Assembly: GCF_016862575.1 (NCBI RefSeq)
Contig: NZ_BONF01000038.1
Span: 1-64,000, forward strand
DNA from: Catellatospora bangladeshensis
Lineage (GTDB): Bacteria; Actinomycetota; Actinomycetes; Mycobacteriales; Micromonosporaceae
Reading direction: 5' to 3'
DNA length: 64,000 bases
Under the pieces are notes generated by a model that saw nothing but the letters and a program-made list of their open reading frames with translations, was not told the origin of the DNA and ran no database searches. Made by a program: the position numbers and the translations under genes. Each line of letters opens with the position of its first letter. Position 1 is the stretch's first letter. This document shows positions 44,669-53,383 of this stretch, piece after piece.

Positions 44669-45259
44669 GTGGACGACGCTGCCCCGGCACGTGCGGCTGA
44701 CGAAGCGAAGGCGGCGGGTTTGGCGCAGCTTGCCTTCGAGCTGGGGGTGCTCAAATCCATGCGTCGCGCAGGATGGTGGCACGCGGGCATCCGCGACCCG
44801 GAGTCGGTCGCCGAGCACAGCCTCCGGGTCGCGCAGCTTGCCTCACTGATCGCCGCTGAGGAGGGTGCCGATCCCGCGCGAGCGGCGATGATGGCGATCT
44901 GGCACGACTCGCAAGAGACCCGGACCGGGGATCTGCCGCATACGGCGCGGGCATACCTCAGTAAGCCGGATCCCCAGAAGATCACCGCTGATCAGACCGC
45001 AGCTTTGCCGGACCGTGCCGCCATGACCGTTCGCGAGGCGGTGGCCGAGTACGAGTCTCAGGAGACAGCCGAAGCCGTCTGCGCGCATGATGCCGACAAG
45101 CTCGAATGCCTCCTGCAGGCCGTGGAGTATCGGATGGCCGGAAACGCCGCGGTCGAGGGGTGGATCATCTCGTCGCGGAATGCGCTACGCACGGAGACGG
45201 CGAAGTCGATCGCCGAGGCGGCTCTCACCATCTCGCCGCTCAAGTGGCGCAACCGTTGA
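44669..45259 (+). CDS. HD-domain phosphohydrolase (YfbR/HDDC2-like)
   Basis: A 196-residue metal-dependent phosphohydrolase similar to 5'-deoxynucleotidases of the YfbR/HDDC2 type. GVLKSMRRAGWWHAGIRDPESVAEHSLRVAQLA (about 24-56) supplies the first His, AMMAIWHDSQETRTGDLPHTARAYL (about 70-94) the HD pair, and CAHDADKLECLLQAVEY (about 140-156) the distal Asp. The start at 44669 has AAGGAG seven bases upstream; a GTG at 44648 overlapping the upstream stop is the alternative. It is coupled to the frameshifted XRE gene. Dephosphorylation of deoxynucleoside monophosphates is inferred. Confidence 0.85.
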   Translation: MDDAAPARAADEAKAAGLAQLAFELGVLKSMRRAGWWHAGIRDPESVAEHSLRVAQLASLIAAEEGADPARAAMMAIWHDSQETRTGDLPHTARAYLSKPDPQKITADQTAALPDRAAMTVREAVAEYESQETAEAVCAHDADKLECLLQAVEYRMAGNAAVEGWIISSRNALRTETAKSIAEAALTISPLKWRNR

Positions 45260-45364
45260 TCGACAGACTGCCGGGTGCACCGGAGCCGCACGACGACACC
45301 ACGCGCAGAACCCGACGGCAATACTGACGCGAAGCTCCGAACGCGGGCCGGTACGCTTTTCGAC

Positions 45365-46636
45365 GTGATTGATCTGCGTCTGCTCCGTGAGGACCCCGAC
45401 ACCGTACGAGCGAGCCAGCGGCTGCGCGGCGATTCCGTCGACGCCGTCGACGACCTGCTGCGCGCCGACGAGTCTCGGCGGTCGGCGGTGGCGTCCTTCG
45501 AGGCGCTGCGCGCGGAGCAGAAGCAGCTCGGCAAGCTGATGCCCAAGGCCGCCGGCGACGAGAAGGCCGCGCTGCTGGCGCGGACCAAGGACCTCTCGGC
45601 CGCGGTGAAGGCGGCCGAGGCCGCGGTCAACGAGGCGGAGACGGCCCTGCGCAACGCCCAGTTCGCCATCGCGAACGTGGTGCAGGAGGGCGCGCCCGGC
45701 GGCGGCGAGGACGACTACGTCGTGCTGCGCGAGGTCGGCGAGCGCCCCGCGCTGGACTCGCCGCGCGACCACCTGGAGCTGGGCGAGCGGCTCGGGGCGA
45801 TCGACACCGAGCGCGGCGCGAAGGTGTCGGGCGCCCGCTTCTACTACCTCACCGGCGTCGGCGCGCTGCTGCAGCTCGGTCTGCTCCAGATGGGCCTGTG
45901 GCAGGCGGTCGAAGCCGGATTCACTCCGGTCATCCCGCCGGTGCTGGTCAAGCCGGAGTCGATGGAGGGCACCGGTTTCCTGGGCTCGCACGCGGCCGAG
46001 GTCTACCACCTGCCCGCCGACGACCTCTACCTGGTCGGCACGAGCGAGGTGCCGCTCGCGGCGTACCACAAGGACGAGATCCTGAACCTGAACGCCGGGC
46101 CGCTGCGCTACGCCGGGTGGTCGAGCTGCTTCCGCCGGGAGGCGGGCTCGTACGGCAAGGACACCCGCGGCATCATCCGGGTGCACCAGTTCGACAAGGT
46201 CGAGATGTTCTCGTACTGCCCCGCCGAGCAGGCCGCCGAGGAGCACCTGCGCCTGCTGGCGTGGGAGGAGGAGATGCTCGGCAAGCTGGAGCTGGCGTAC
46301 CGGGTGATCGACGTGGCCGCGGGCGACCTCGGCTCGTCGGCGGCGCGCAAGTTCGACTGCGAGGCCTGGCTGCCCACCCAGAACCGGTTCATGGAGGTCA
46401 CCTCGACCTCGAACTGCACCACGTTCCAGGCCCGGCGGCTGAACACGCGGCACCGCGACGCGGACGGCAAGACCCACATCGCCGCGACGCTGAACGGCAC
46501 CCTGGCCACCACCCGCATGATGGTCGCGCTCCTGGAGCAGCACCAGCAGGCGGACGGCTCGGTGCGGGTGCCCAAGGCGCTGCAGCCCTTCGTGGGCGGC
46601 CGCGACGTGCTGGAGCCCGTCAAGGCCGGGGCCTGA
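45365..46636 (+). CDS. serS: Seryl-tRNA synthetase
   Basis: Charges tRNA-Ser in the cytosol. The 423-residue class II synthetase has the N-terminal coiled-coil tRNA-binding arm (about 30-110). Motif 2 is in [34 protein letters not shown] (about 248-281), and motif 3 in [19 protein letters not shown] (about 377-395). The serine-binding [10 protein letters not shown] is at about 227. The GTG at 45365 is preceded by TACGCT and seven bases, fitting a leaderless mRNA. It precedes a HAD phosphatase gene by 5 bases. Confidence 0.97.
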   Translation: MIDLRLLREDPDTVRASQRLRGDSVDAVDDLLRADESRRSAVASFEALRAEQKQLGKLMPKAAGDEKAALLARTKDLSAAVKAAEAAVNEAETALRNAQFAIANVVQEGAPGGGEDDYVVLREVGERPALDSPRDHLELGERLGAIDTERGAKVSGARFYYLTGVGALLQLGLLQMGLWQAVEAGFTPVIPPVLVKPESMEGTGFLGSHAAEVYHLPADDLYLVGTSEVPLAAYHKDEILNLNAGPLRYAGWSSCFRREAGSYGKDTRGIIRVHQFDKVEMFSYCPAEQAAEEHLRLLAWEEEMLGKLELAYRVIDVAAGDLGSSAARKFDCEAWLPTQNRFMEVTSTSNCTTFQARRLNTRHRDADGKTHIAATLNGTLATTRMMVALLEQHQQADGSVRVPKALQPFVGGRDVLEPVKAGA

Positions 46637-46641
46637 CCGGC

Positions 46642-47547
46642 GTGCCCGACCACGGGGGTTCGGGGCACACCGAGGTGCCGGAGCGGGACGTCGTACGGCA
46701 GGCGGAGCCGCGCAGCCACGCGCTGCACCCGGTCCGCCTGCCCAAGCTGGTCGCGACGGACCTGGACGGCACGGTGGTCCGGTCCGACGAGACCGTCAGC
46801 GGGTTCACCCACGCGGTCTTCGACCGGGTGCGCGCGGCCGGCATCCCCATCGTGGGGGCGACCGGCCGCGGCCCCCGGCTGGAGGAGCTGAGCCGGGTCG
46901 ACCTGCCGCACGCCGACCTGCTGGTGCTCGGCGGCGGCGGGCGGGTGCTGGACCTGCGCGACCCGTCCGCGCCGCGGGTGCTGCGCGACGCGCGGCTGCC
47001 CGGCACGGTGGTCGCCGGCCTGGTCGCGGCGCTGGAGGCCCGGCTGGGACGGGTGAAACTGCTGGTCGAGGTGCTCGACGCGCAGCGGGCGCCGCTGTGG
47101 GGCGACGACGTCACCGACTGGCCGTACCCGGACGATCTGGTGACCCGGCCGCGCGAGGAGTCGCTCTGCTACGACGTGATCAAGGCGTTCGTGAAGACCG
47201 ACGACACCGACGCGGACACGCTGCTGCGTACGGCGCGGGAGCTGGTGCCGCCGGAGACGGCCGCGTTCACCCATTCGGGTCTGGGCTGGGTCGAGGTGAC
47301 CCCGCCCGGCGTGGACAAGGCCACCGGCCTGTCCGTGGTCGCCGCGGAGCTGGGCATCGACCCCGCCGACGTGCTGGTCTTCGGGGACATGCCGAACGAC
47401 ATCCCGATGTTCCTGTGGGCGGGACACCGGGTCGCGGTGGCCAACGCCCACCCGGAGGTGCTCGCCCTGGCCGACGAGGTGACCCTCTCCAACGACCGCG
47501 ACGGCGTCGCCGTCTACCTGGACAGCCTGCTCAAGCGCGAGGGCTGA
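46642..47547 (+). CDS. HAD-superfamily Cof-type sugar-phosphate phosphatase
   Basis: A 301-residue hydrolase. HAD motif I is LVATDLDGTVV (nucleophile Asp about 40), motif II ATGRGPR (about 73), and motif IV VFGDMPNDIPMF (about 250). The large type IIB cap between them marks the Cof subfamily, which typically acts on sugar or cofactor phosphates. The GTG start is five bases past serS, so it is co-transcribed; this serS-HAD pairing is common in actinobacteria. The substrate cannot be predicted. Ends at the hairpin 47555-47588. Confidence 0.9.
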   Translation: MPDHGGSGHTEVPERDVVRQAEPRSHALHPVRLPKLVATDLDGTVVRSDETVSGFTHAVFDRVRAAGIPIVGATGRGPRLEELSRVDLPHADLLVLGGGGRVLDLRDPSAPRVLRDARLPGTVVAGLVAALEARLGRVKLLVEVLDAQRAPLWGDDVTDWPYPDDLVTRPREESLCYDVIKAFVKTDDTDADTLLRTARELVPPETAAFTHSGLGWVEVTPPGVDKATGLSVVAAELGIDPADVLVFGDMPNDIPMFLWAGHRVAVANAHPEVLALADEVTLSNDRDGVAVYLDSLLKREG

Positions 47548-47554
47548 GACGGCT

Positions 47555-47588
47555 GCGCCCTTCCTGCCCCGATGGGCGGGAAGGGCGC
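47555..47588. terminator. Bidirectional terminator between the HAD and bpa genes
   Basis: A 15-bp stem with one G-T pair (47555-47569 with 47574-47588) and loop CGAT, between converging stop codons. Confidence 0.85.
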
Positions 47589-47599
47589 CTCGCGCACGA

Positions 47600-48130
47600 T
47601 CAGAGGTACTGGCCGGTGCTGGTGGTCTTGCCCGGCTCCGGGTGCGCGCCCGGCGGCAGGGCGGGCATGTTGCGCATCTGCTCCAGCTGCATGCGTGCGG
47701 CCATCTGCTGCGCGACCAGCGCGGCCTGGATGCCGTGGAACAGGCCCTCCAGCCAGCCGACCAGCTGGGCCTGGGCGATCCGCAGCTCGGCCTCCGACGG
47801 CGTGGTGCCCTCGGTGAACCGGACGGAGATGCGCTCCAGCTCGTCGCGCAGCTCGGGGGACAGGCCGTCCTCCAGCTCGTCCACGGAGCGGCGGTGGATC
47901 TCGACGAGGCGCTTGCGGCCCGCCTCGTCCAGGGGCGCGGCCCGGACCTCCTCCAGCAGCTGCTTGATCATGCTGCCGATGCGCATCACCTTGGCGGGCT
48001 GCTCGATGAGGCGGCTCGGGTCGTCCTCGCGGCCGGTGGCACCGTCCGCGGTCACCTCAACGGTGCCGATGGGACGGCCGTCCGGGCCGACGACCACTAC
48101 GCTCTTCTCGTCGGGCTGCTGCTGGCTCAC
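47600..48130 (-). CDS. bpa: Bacterial proteasome activator Bpa/PafE
   Basis: An ATP-independent ring-shaped activator that opens the 20S proteasome gate in actinobacteria and promotes degradation of unfolded proteins. 176 residues, matching the family (formerly DUF2587). The helical core is LIEQPAKVMRIGSMIKQLLEEVRAAPLDEAGRKRL (about 41-75), with SPELRDELERISVRF and ELRIAQAQLVGWLEGLFHGIQAALVAQQM (about 115-143). The C-terminus is a flexible tail ending GQYL, the residues that dock into proteasome alpha-subunit pockets. The same last four residues end the protein at 51942-52973. No proteasome subunit gene is in the window. Confidence 0.95.
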   Translation of the reverse strand: MSQQQPDEKSVVVVGPDGRPIGTVEVTADGATGREDDPSRLIEQPAKVMRIGSMIKQLLEEVRAAPLDEAGRKRLVEIHRRSVDELEDGLSPELRDELERISVRFTEGTTPSEAELRIAQAQLVGWLEGLFHGIQAALVAQQMAARMQLEQMRNMPALPPGAHPEPGKTTSTGQYL

Positions 48131-48326
48131 GGCGGACCTCCTCAGGCGGCGAACCCACCCATCCTAGATCCCGAGACAAGCGACAATGTTGATCATTGAC
48201 GAGAGTCCCGGGACACGGTAGAACGCCACAGTGGGTCAAAGGAGCACGTGCCCACATCGTTCGGCGTCACCCCTGACGGACGGATCGCGAAATTCGCGTC
48301 CGGCCGATGCCACTCTGGAGGACACA

Positions 48327-49517
48327 TTGGACGGCCTTGACCGTCGCAGGCTGCTTCGTCTGCTGACCGGTGTCGGTGTCGCCGGCGCGACCGGCGGGCT
48401 CGCTGCCTGCGGCAGCTCTTCGACGCCGACCAGCCGGAGCGGCGTCAGCATCGGTCTGCTCGTCCCCGCCACCGGAGCCAACAAGGCCATCGGCGCCGAC
48501 CTCGAACTCGGCTTCCGGCTCTACCTCGACCTGCACGGCGGCATGCTCGGCTCCCGCCCGGTGCAGGTGATCGTCGAGGACGAGGGCGAGACTCCCAAGT
48601 CCGGCGGCGACGCCCTGGGCCGGCTGCTCGACCAGCACGTGCTCGCCGTCGCCGGGGTGGCCAACCCCGACCTGCTGCCCGCCGTCCGCGACAAGGTCGA
48701 GGAGTCGAAGGTCCCGCTGCTGGCCACGCACGCGACCCCGGCCGGCATGCCCAGCTCGAACTTCATCTGGCGCACCGCCTTCCTCAGCGACGAGCCCGCC
48801 CGCGCCATCGCGCTCTACCTGCGCCGCCGGATGGGTGGCAGCCGGGTCAGCCTGATCGGCGTCAGCAGCAGCTCGACCGCCGAGCTGTTCAACGGCTTCC
48901 AGCAGGTCTACGGCACCGGCTTCCAGGAGCCGATCACGGTGCGCGCCGGCATCAAGCCGACCGCGGCCGAGTTCGCCGCGGCCGCCGGCCAGATCAAGAA
49001 CCAGAACCCGCGGGCGATCTTCTGCAACCTGCCCAGCACGCACCTCGACGCCTTCAAGGACGCGCTGCGGAACGCCGGCGGCAGCGCCCTGGCCGGCCTG
49101 CCGCTGTACGCGCCCGGCGTGGTGGCCGAGGGCGTCGCCCTGGACGCGCTCGGCGACGGCGGCCGCGGCCTCTACACCGCGATGCAGTACTCCGCGGACC
49201 TGAACAACGTGGCCAACCACTCCTTCTCGTCGCTGTTCCAGGCGAAGTACCAGCGCACGCCCACCGCGTTCGCGGTCGCCGCCTACGACGCGGCGGCGGT
49301 GCTGGACCAGGCGCTCACGCTGGCCGGGGACGGCACCATCACCTCGCAGCGGATCAACTCGCTGCTGTCCAGCGTCGGCCAGGTGATCAGCCCGCGCGGC
49401 AACTGGCAGTTCAACCAGAACCGCTCGCCGCAGCAGAAGTGGTACCTGCGCAAGGTCGAGAAGGACGGCCCCATCCTGTCGAACGTGCTGATCAGCGACC
49501 TCGCTACCCTCGGGTAG
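48327..49517 (+). CDS. Branched-chain-amino-acid-type ABC transporter substrate-binding lipoprotein
   Basis: A 396-residue periplasmic-binding-fold (type 6) protein. The TTG start at 48327 is chosen because GGAGG lies 5 bases upstream and it begins directly with a twin-arginine-like lipoprotein signal (DRRRLLRLLTGVGVAGATGG, lipobox LAAC). A GTG at 48231 would add 32 unlikely residues. The mature part has VSIGLLVPATGANKAIGADLELGFRLYLD (about 43-70) and GGMLGSRPVQVIVEDEGETP. No permease or ATPase genes are adjacent, so it is an orphan binding protein. An Lrp regulator follows with 1-base overlap, hinting at amino-acid sensing or uptake. Confidence 0.85.
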   Translation: MDGLDRRRLLRLLTGVGVAGATGGLAACGSSSTPTSRSGVSIGLLVPATGANKAIGADLELGFRLYLDLHGGMLGSRPVQVIVEDEGETPKSGGDALGRLLDQHVLAVAGVANPDLLPAVRDKVEESKVPLLATHATPAGMPSSNFIWRTAFLSDEPARAIALYLRRRMGGSRVSLIGVSSSSTAELFNGFQQVYGTGFQEPITVRAGIKPTAAEFAAAAGQIKNQNPRAIFCNLPSTHLDAFKDALRNAGGSALAGLPLYAPGVVAEGVALDALGDGGRGLYTAMQYSADLNNVANHSFSSLFQAKYQRTPTAFAVAAYDAAAVLDQALTLAGDGTITSQRINSLLSSVGQVISPRGNWQFNQNRSPQQKWYLRKVEKDGPILSNVLISDLATLG

Positions 49518-49948
49518 TGCAGTTGGACGACGTTGACCAGCGGATCATCGCCGCGCTCCTGAGCGACGCGCGCACCACGTACGCCGAGATCGGCTCGGTG
49601 GTGTCGCTGTCCGCTCCGGCGGTCAAGCGGCGGGTCGACCGGCTGCGTTCCGGCGGCGTCATCAAGGGCTTCACCGCCGTCGTGGACCCGGCGGCGGTGG
49701 GCGGCGGCACCGAGGCCTTCGTCGAGCTGTTCTGCACCGGGCGCACCACCCCGGCGCAGATCACGCAGGCCACCCGCCGCCATCCGGAGGTGGTCGGGGC
49801 GTACACCGTCTCCGGCGAGGCCGACGCGCTGGTGCACCTGCGCGCGGCCGACATCGCCCACCTGGAGCAGGCGCTGGAGCGGCTGCGCGCGGAGCCCTTC
49901 ATCACCAGCACCCGCAGCATGATCGTGCTGTCCCGCCTGGTCGACTGA
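49517..49948 (+). CDS. Lrp/AsnC-family transcriptional regulator
   Basis: A 143-residue regulator. The N-terminal helix-turn-helix is VDQRIIAALLSDARTTYAEIGSVVSLSAPAVKRRVDRLRSGGVI (about 6-49), and the C-terminal RAM/ACT-like ligand domain spans about 60-140, with VVGAYTVSGEADALVHLRAADIAHLEQALERL. The GTG at 49517 overlaps the stop of the binding-protein gene by one base. TACCCT six bases before it, inside that gene, gives it a possible leaderless promoter of its own. An amino-acid effector is likely but unidentified. Confidence 0.9.
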   Translation: MQLDDVDQRIIAALLSDARTTYAEIGSVVSLSAPAVKRRVDRLRSGGVIKGFTAVVDPAAVGGGTEAFVELFCTGRTTPAQITQATRRHPEVVGAYTVSGEADALVHLRAADIAHLEQALERLRAEPFITSTRSMIVLSRLVD

Positions 49949-50013
49949 GGCCGTCCCCGGCGCTGCCCGGCGCGACGGGAGCCGGACCGCCCGGCGGCGC
50001 GTCGAAGACGGGC

Positions 50014-51867
50014 ATGAGACGAACTGTGCTGTGTCTGGCGGCGCTGCTGCTCCTGGCGGGCTGCACGGTCACCGACGAGCCGCCGCGATCGGCCGAGGAG
50101 CCGACTCCAGGACCCGCCCCGGAGTTACGGCTGGTGGCGTACGACTCCTGCGATGAACTGCTCAAGTCGGTCCGCACCGCCGCCAAGGAGGCGGTGCGGC
50201 CCTGGGGCTTCGACCACGGCGGCATGATGTGGGCGACAGCGGCGGACAGCGGGATGCGGGCGGCAGGGGGCCCGCAGGCGCTGTCCGACAAGGCGGCCCC
50301 CGCGTACTCCGGCACGAACACGCACGAGGCCGGGGTCGACGAGCCGGACATCGTCAAGACCGACGGCCGCCGCATCGTGACCGTGCTCGGCGAGACGCTG
50401 CGGGTCATCGACGCGGCCTCCCGGCAGGCGACCGGCTCGCTGCACCTCGGCCCCGGCTCGCACCAGCTGCTTCTACAGGGTGACCGGGCGCTGGTGCTCA
50501 CGGCAGGCTGGGGCCTCCCGGCGGGTTGGGACCTTCCGGCGGCCCGCGGGCTGGCCGACAGCGCCCGCATGCGGCCCGGCATGTCCGCCACCCGGGTACG
50601 CCAGGTGGACCTGACCGGCGCGCCGAAGGTCACCGGCTCCTACGAGATCGGCGCCGAGCTGACCGACTCGCGGATGGTCGGCGGGGTCGTGCGGGTCGTG
50701 GTGACGTCGCACCCGCTGATCGAGTTCCCGTGGCGGGACAAGCTCACCGACTCCGAGCGCATCGCCGCCAACCGGAAGCTGATCGACCAGGCGCCACTGG
50801 AGAAGTGGCTGCCCGCGTACACCAGTGACGGGGTCGCCGGGCGGCTGGACTGCGGCGACGTCAGCCGCCCGGACCGGTTCAGCGGCACCGCCACGGTGAC
50901 CGTGCTCAGCTTCGACCTCGCGGCCGGGCGGGCGCTCGGCGACGGCGCGCCGGTGGGCGTGCTGGCCGACGCGAACACCGTCTACGGCAGCGGCCCGCAC
51001 CTGTACCTGGCCCACGACGAGCGCTGGCGCGGCGACCAGGCACTCGGGCGCACCGAGCTGTACATGTTCGACGTGACCGGGCCGCGGCCGGTCTTCGCCG
51101 CCTCCGGCAGCGTGCCGGGCTGGCTGCTCAACCAGTACTCGCTCAGCGAGCACGACGGGGTGCTGCGGGCCGCCACCACGACGGGTCAGCCGTGGGGCAG
51201 CCAGCCGAGCAGCGAGTCCACCGTGTACACACTGCGCCGCGACGGCGGGCAGCTGCGGCAGCTCGGCAAGCTGGGCGGGCTGGGCAAGGGCGAGCGCATC
51301 TACGCGGTGCGCTTCCTCGGGCCCGCCGGCTACGTGGTGACCTTCCGGCAGACCGACCCGCTCTACGCCGTGGACCTGCGCGACCCGGCCCGCCCGCGGC
51401 TCACCGGCGAGCTGAAGATCCCCGGTTTCAGCAGCTACCTGCACCCGCTGGACGGCGGGCGGCTGCTCGGCGTCGGGCAGGACGCCACCGAGCAGGGCAG
51501 GACCACCGGCCTGCAGGTGTCGCTGTTCGACGTCGGCGGCAGCGACCCGAAGCGCCTGGACCAGCAGAAGATCGCGCACGGCTGGAGCGAGGCCGAGCAC
51601 GATCCGCACGCGTTCCTGTACTGGCCGGACACCCGGATGCTGGTCGTGCCGTACATGGCGTACGACGGCGGGCAGCGGGCGGGCGCGCTGGTCTACCGGG
51701 TGGGCAGCGACCGGCTGGAGAAGATCGGCGAGGTGAGCCGGGCCGAACTCAGCTATCCGCGGCGCTCCCTGGTGGTCGGCGACACCCTCTGGGTCGTCGG
51801 CGACACGGTCGCCGTGGCGACCCCGCTGGCCGCCCCCGGCCCGGCCCTGGCGCGGGTACTGCTGTAA
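50014..51867 (+). CDS. Secreted beta-propeller domain lipoprotein
   Basis: A 617-residue lipoprotein (signal peptide with LLAGC, Cys 17) of the beta-propeller family whose signature is NTHEAGVDEPDIVKTDGRRIV (about 106-126). It continues with propeller blades to the C-terminus, for example LRVIDAASRQATGSLHLG, PLYAVDLRDPARPRLTGELKIPGFSSYLHPLDG and HGWSEAEHDPHAFLYWPDTRMLVVPYM. A His/Asp-rich segment (DHGGMMWATAADSGM) is notable. No enzymatic residues are known for the family. Monocistronic, ending at the repeated terminator at 51875. Confidence 0.88.
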   Translation: MRRTVLCLAALLLLAGCTVTDEPPRSAEEPTPGPAPELRLVAYDSCDELLKSVRTAAKEAVRPWGFDHGGMMWATAADSGMRAAGGPQALSDKAAPAYSGTNTHEAGVDEPDIVKTDGRRIVTVLGETLRVIDAASRQATGSLHLGPGSHQLLLQGDRALVLTAGWGLPAGWDLPAARGLADSARMRPGMSATRVRQVDLTGAPKVTGSYEIGAELTDSRMVGGVVRVVVTSHPLIEFPWRDKLTDSERIAANRKLIDQAPLEKWLPAYTSDGVAGRLDCGDVSRPDRFSGTATVTVLSFDLAAGRALGDGAPVGVLADANTVYGSGPHLYLAHDERWRGDQALGRTELYMFDVTGPRPVFAASGSVPGWLLNQYSLSEHDGVLRAATTTGQPWGSQPSSESTVYTLRRDGGQLRQLGKLGGLGKGERIYAVRFLGPAGYVVTFRQTDPLYAVDLRDPARPRLTGELKIPGFSSYLHPLDGGRLLGVGQDATEQGRTTGLQVSLFDVGGSDPKRLDQQKIAHGWSEAEHDPHAFLYWPDTRMLVVPYMAYDGGQRAGALVYRVGSDRLEKIGEVSRAELSYPRRSLVVGDTLWVVGDTVAVATPLAAPGPALARVLL

Positions 51868-51874
51868 TCACCCT

Positions 51875-51928
51875 GTGAACGAGGCTCCCGCCACGCTGTT
51901 GGGACAACGCGGCGGGAGCTTCGTTCAC
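51875..51928. terminator. Bidirectional terminator, GAGGCTCCCGCC family
   Basis: An 18-bp stem with one G-T pair (51875-51892 with 51911-51928) between converging genes. Arms are closely related to those at 4908-4945 and 15539-15588. Confidence 0.85.
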
Positions 51929-51941
51929 GAAAAGGCAGAGG

Positions 51942-52973
51942 TCAGAGGTACTGGCCGATGCGGGTCTCGGACGGCGGGGTGATGGCGGGCTTGTCGCCCT
52001 CGCCGAAGAAGCGCTTGCCGCCGAACTCGCCGTGCAGCCGGTCGTCCAGCTCGTCGGCCAGGCCGGTCATCACCTGGATCGCCAGCGCCAGGTGGCTGGC
52101 CTGGAAGTCGCGGCCGAACACCGGGATCGAGGCCCACACGGTGCCCGAGGTGCAGTAGAGCCGGCCGATCGGCATCCGGTTGGTCAGCTCGGACAGCTTC
52201 ACGAACAGCTTCTCGCCCGGCTCGATGTCGGTCAGCACCGGCGAGAACACGTCGATCAGCGGCGGCTCGTCGCGCACCCGGACGAACACCATCGCCGAGC
52301 CCGCCCGGATGCCGATGTCGCCGTCACCGTCCACCTGCAGCGCGTCCGGGTCGGTCTTCAGCATCGCGGACACCACGATGCGCACCCGGTCGGCCAGGTC
52401 CAGGCCGCTGGCGTCCAGCGAGTCGATGGACGGCAGGAACGCGTCCACGGTGGACTCGTGCCGGGCGGTGGCCAGCGGCTCGACGGCGACCGGCTCCTCC
52501 TCCTGGTCGTGCGCCTCGTAGACGAGGAACGCCGGGTGCGGCGCACCGTAGACGTCGCGCAGCGTGCGGGTGATGACCGCGGCCAGCGCGTCCGGCGCGC
52601 CGGTCATGCCGAAGTTCTCCCGGGAGCCGGCCACCACGCCGGGCGGCGACCAGCCCAGCGCGACCATCGCGGCGATCGCGGGCCGCTCCAGCCGGAAGCC
52701 CTCGGGCAGATTCGCGTTGCTGACCGCCCGCGCCTGCAGGGTGCCGTCGACGAGGTGCTCCACGCTCACGCCGTACACCGCTGAGCCGGTGCCGGAGGCG
52801 GTCGGGTCGAGCGCCAGCTCCAGCTCGGCCCCGACGGGCAGCGCGGGCAGGACCCCGGCCAGCGCGCGGGCGAAGTCACGCCACGCCTCGGCGACCTTCG
52901 CATGCAGGTCCGCGGTGGTGGGCTCGTCCAGCAGCCCGGCCTCGGCCAGGCCCGGGTTCGACAGTTCCGACAT
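51942..52973 (-). CDS. TY-Chap/YbjN-like protein with C-terminal GQYL proteasome-type motif
   Basis: A 343-residue cytosolic protein. Start 52973 is supported by GAGGAGG with 7-base spacing. The N-terminal part (about 20-160) resembles the TY-Chap N-terminal domain: EAWRDFARALAGVLPALPVGAELELAL, RLERPAIAAMVALGWSPP and ITRTLRDVYGAPHPAFLVYEAHD. The second part (about 190-325) resembles YbjN/type III secretion chaperone-like folds: LADRVRIVVSAMLKTDPDALQVDGDGDIGIRAGSAMVFVRV, then LFVKLSELTNRMPIGRLYC and HLALAIQVMTGLADELDDRL. A flexible tail (about 325-343) ends ETRIGQYL. GQYL is the proteasome-docking C-terminus of Bpa and of Mpa/ARC-type activators, so binding of the 20S proteasome is a testable inference. 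It lies downstream of the mobA-DUF6457 pair. Confidence 0.8.
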   Translation of the reverse strand: MSELSNPGLAEAGLLDEPTTADLHAKVAEAWRDFARALAGVLPALPVGAELELALDPTASGTGSAVYGVSVEHLVDGTLQARAVSNANLPEGFRLERPAIAAMVALGWSPPGVVAGSRENFGMTGAPDALAAVITRTLRDVYGAPHPAFLVYEAHDQEEEPVAVEPLATARHESTVDAFLPSIDSLDASGLDLADRVRIVVSAMLKTDPDALQVDGDGDIGIRAGSAMVFVRVRDEPPLIDVFSPVLTDIEPGEKLFVKLSELTNRMPIGRLYCTSGTVWASIPVFGRDFQASHLALAIQVMTGLADELDDRLHGEFGGKRFFGEGDKPAITPPSETRIGQYL

Positions 52974-53137
52974 CGGCACGCCTCCTCGTCGAACCTGGCT
53001 CATCCCCCGGGATGCCTGTGGACAAACCACGTTCCTCCGTCACCGAGACATTACCGACCGGAATACTGTTCGCGTAGTCGGCCTTTTGACGCGAGAAACC
53101 GATTACGCGCCGATCGGCGTCGATGGCATCCGAGGGG

Positions 53138-53383
53138 TCAGGACGGTTCGGCGGCGCCCATACGCTGGGCGAGCGCGCTCAAGCGGGCGGCCAGCTCCGC
53201 GGGATCGCCGCCCCGGCCGACCGCCAGGCCGAGCAGGAACGCCCCGACCGGGGCGCCCGGCCGTACGGTGTTGTGCGCGACGTCACGGGCCAGGTCCAGG
53301 ATCAGCGTGACGTCAACGTCGGCGCGGGGCACCCCCAGCTCCGCGCAGGCCGCCTCGGTGAAGTCATGCAGGTCGACGCTCAT
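53138..53383 (-). CDS. DUF6457 family small protein
   Basis: An 81-residue helical protein (MSVDLHDFTEAACAELGVP, then VTLILDLARDVAHNTVRPGAPVGAFLLGLAVGRGGDPAELAARL). Start 53383 with GAGGAGG upstream. It overlaps the end of the mobA-like gene by 20 bases; this small family often neighbours or is fused to MobA-type nucleotidyltransferases in actinobacteria. A molybdenum-cofactor accessory role is inferred from that association only. Confidence 0.8.
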   Translation of the reverse strand: MSVDLHDFTEAACAELGVPRADVDVTLILDLARDVAHNTVRPGAPVGAFLLGLAVGRGGDPAELAARLSALAQRMGAAEPS

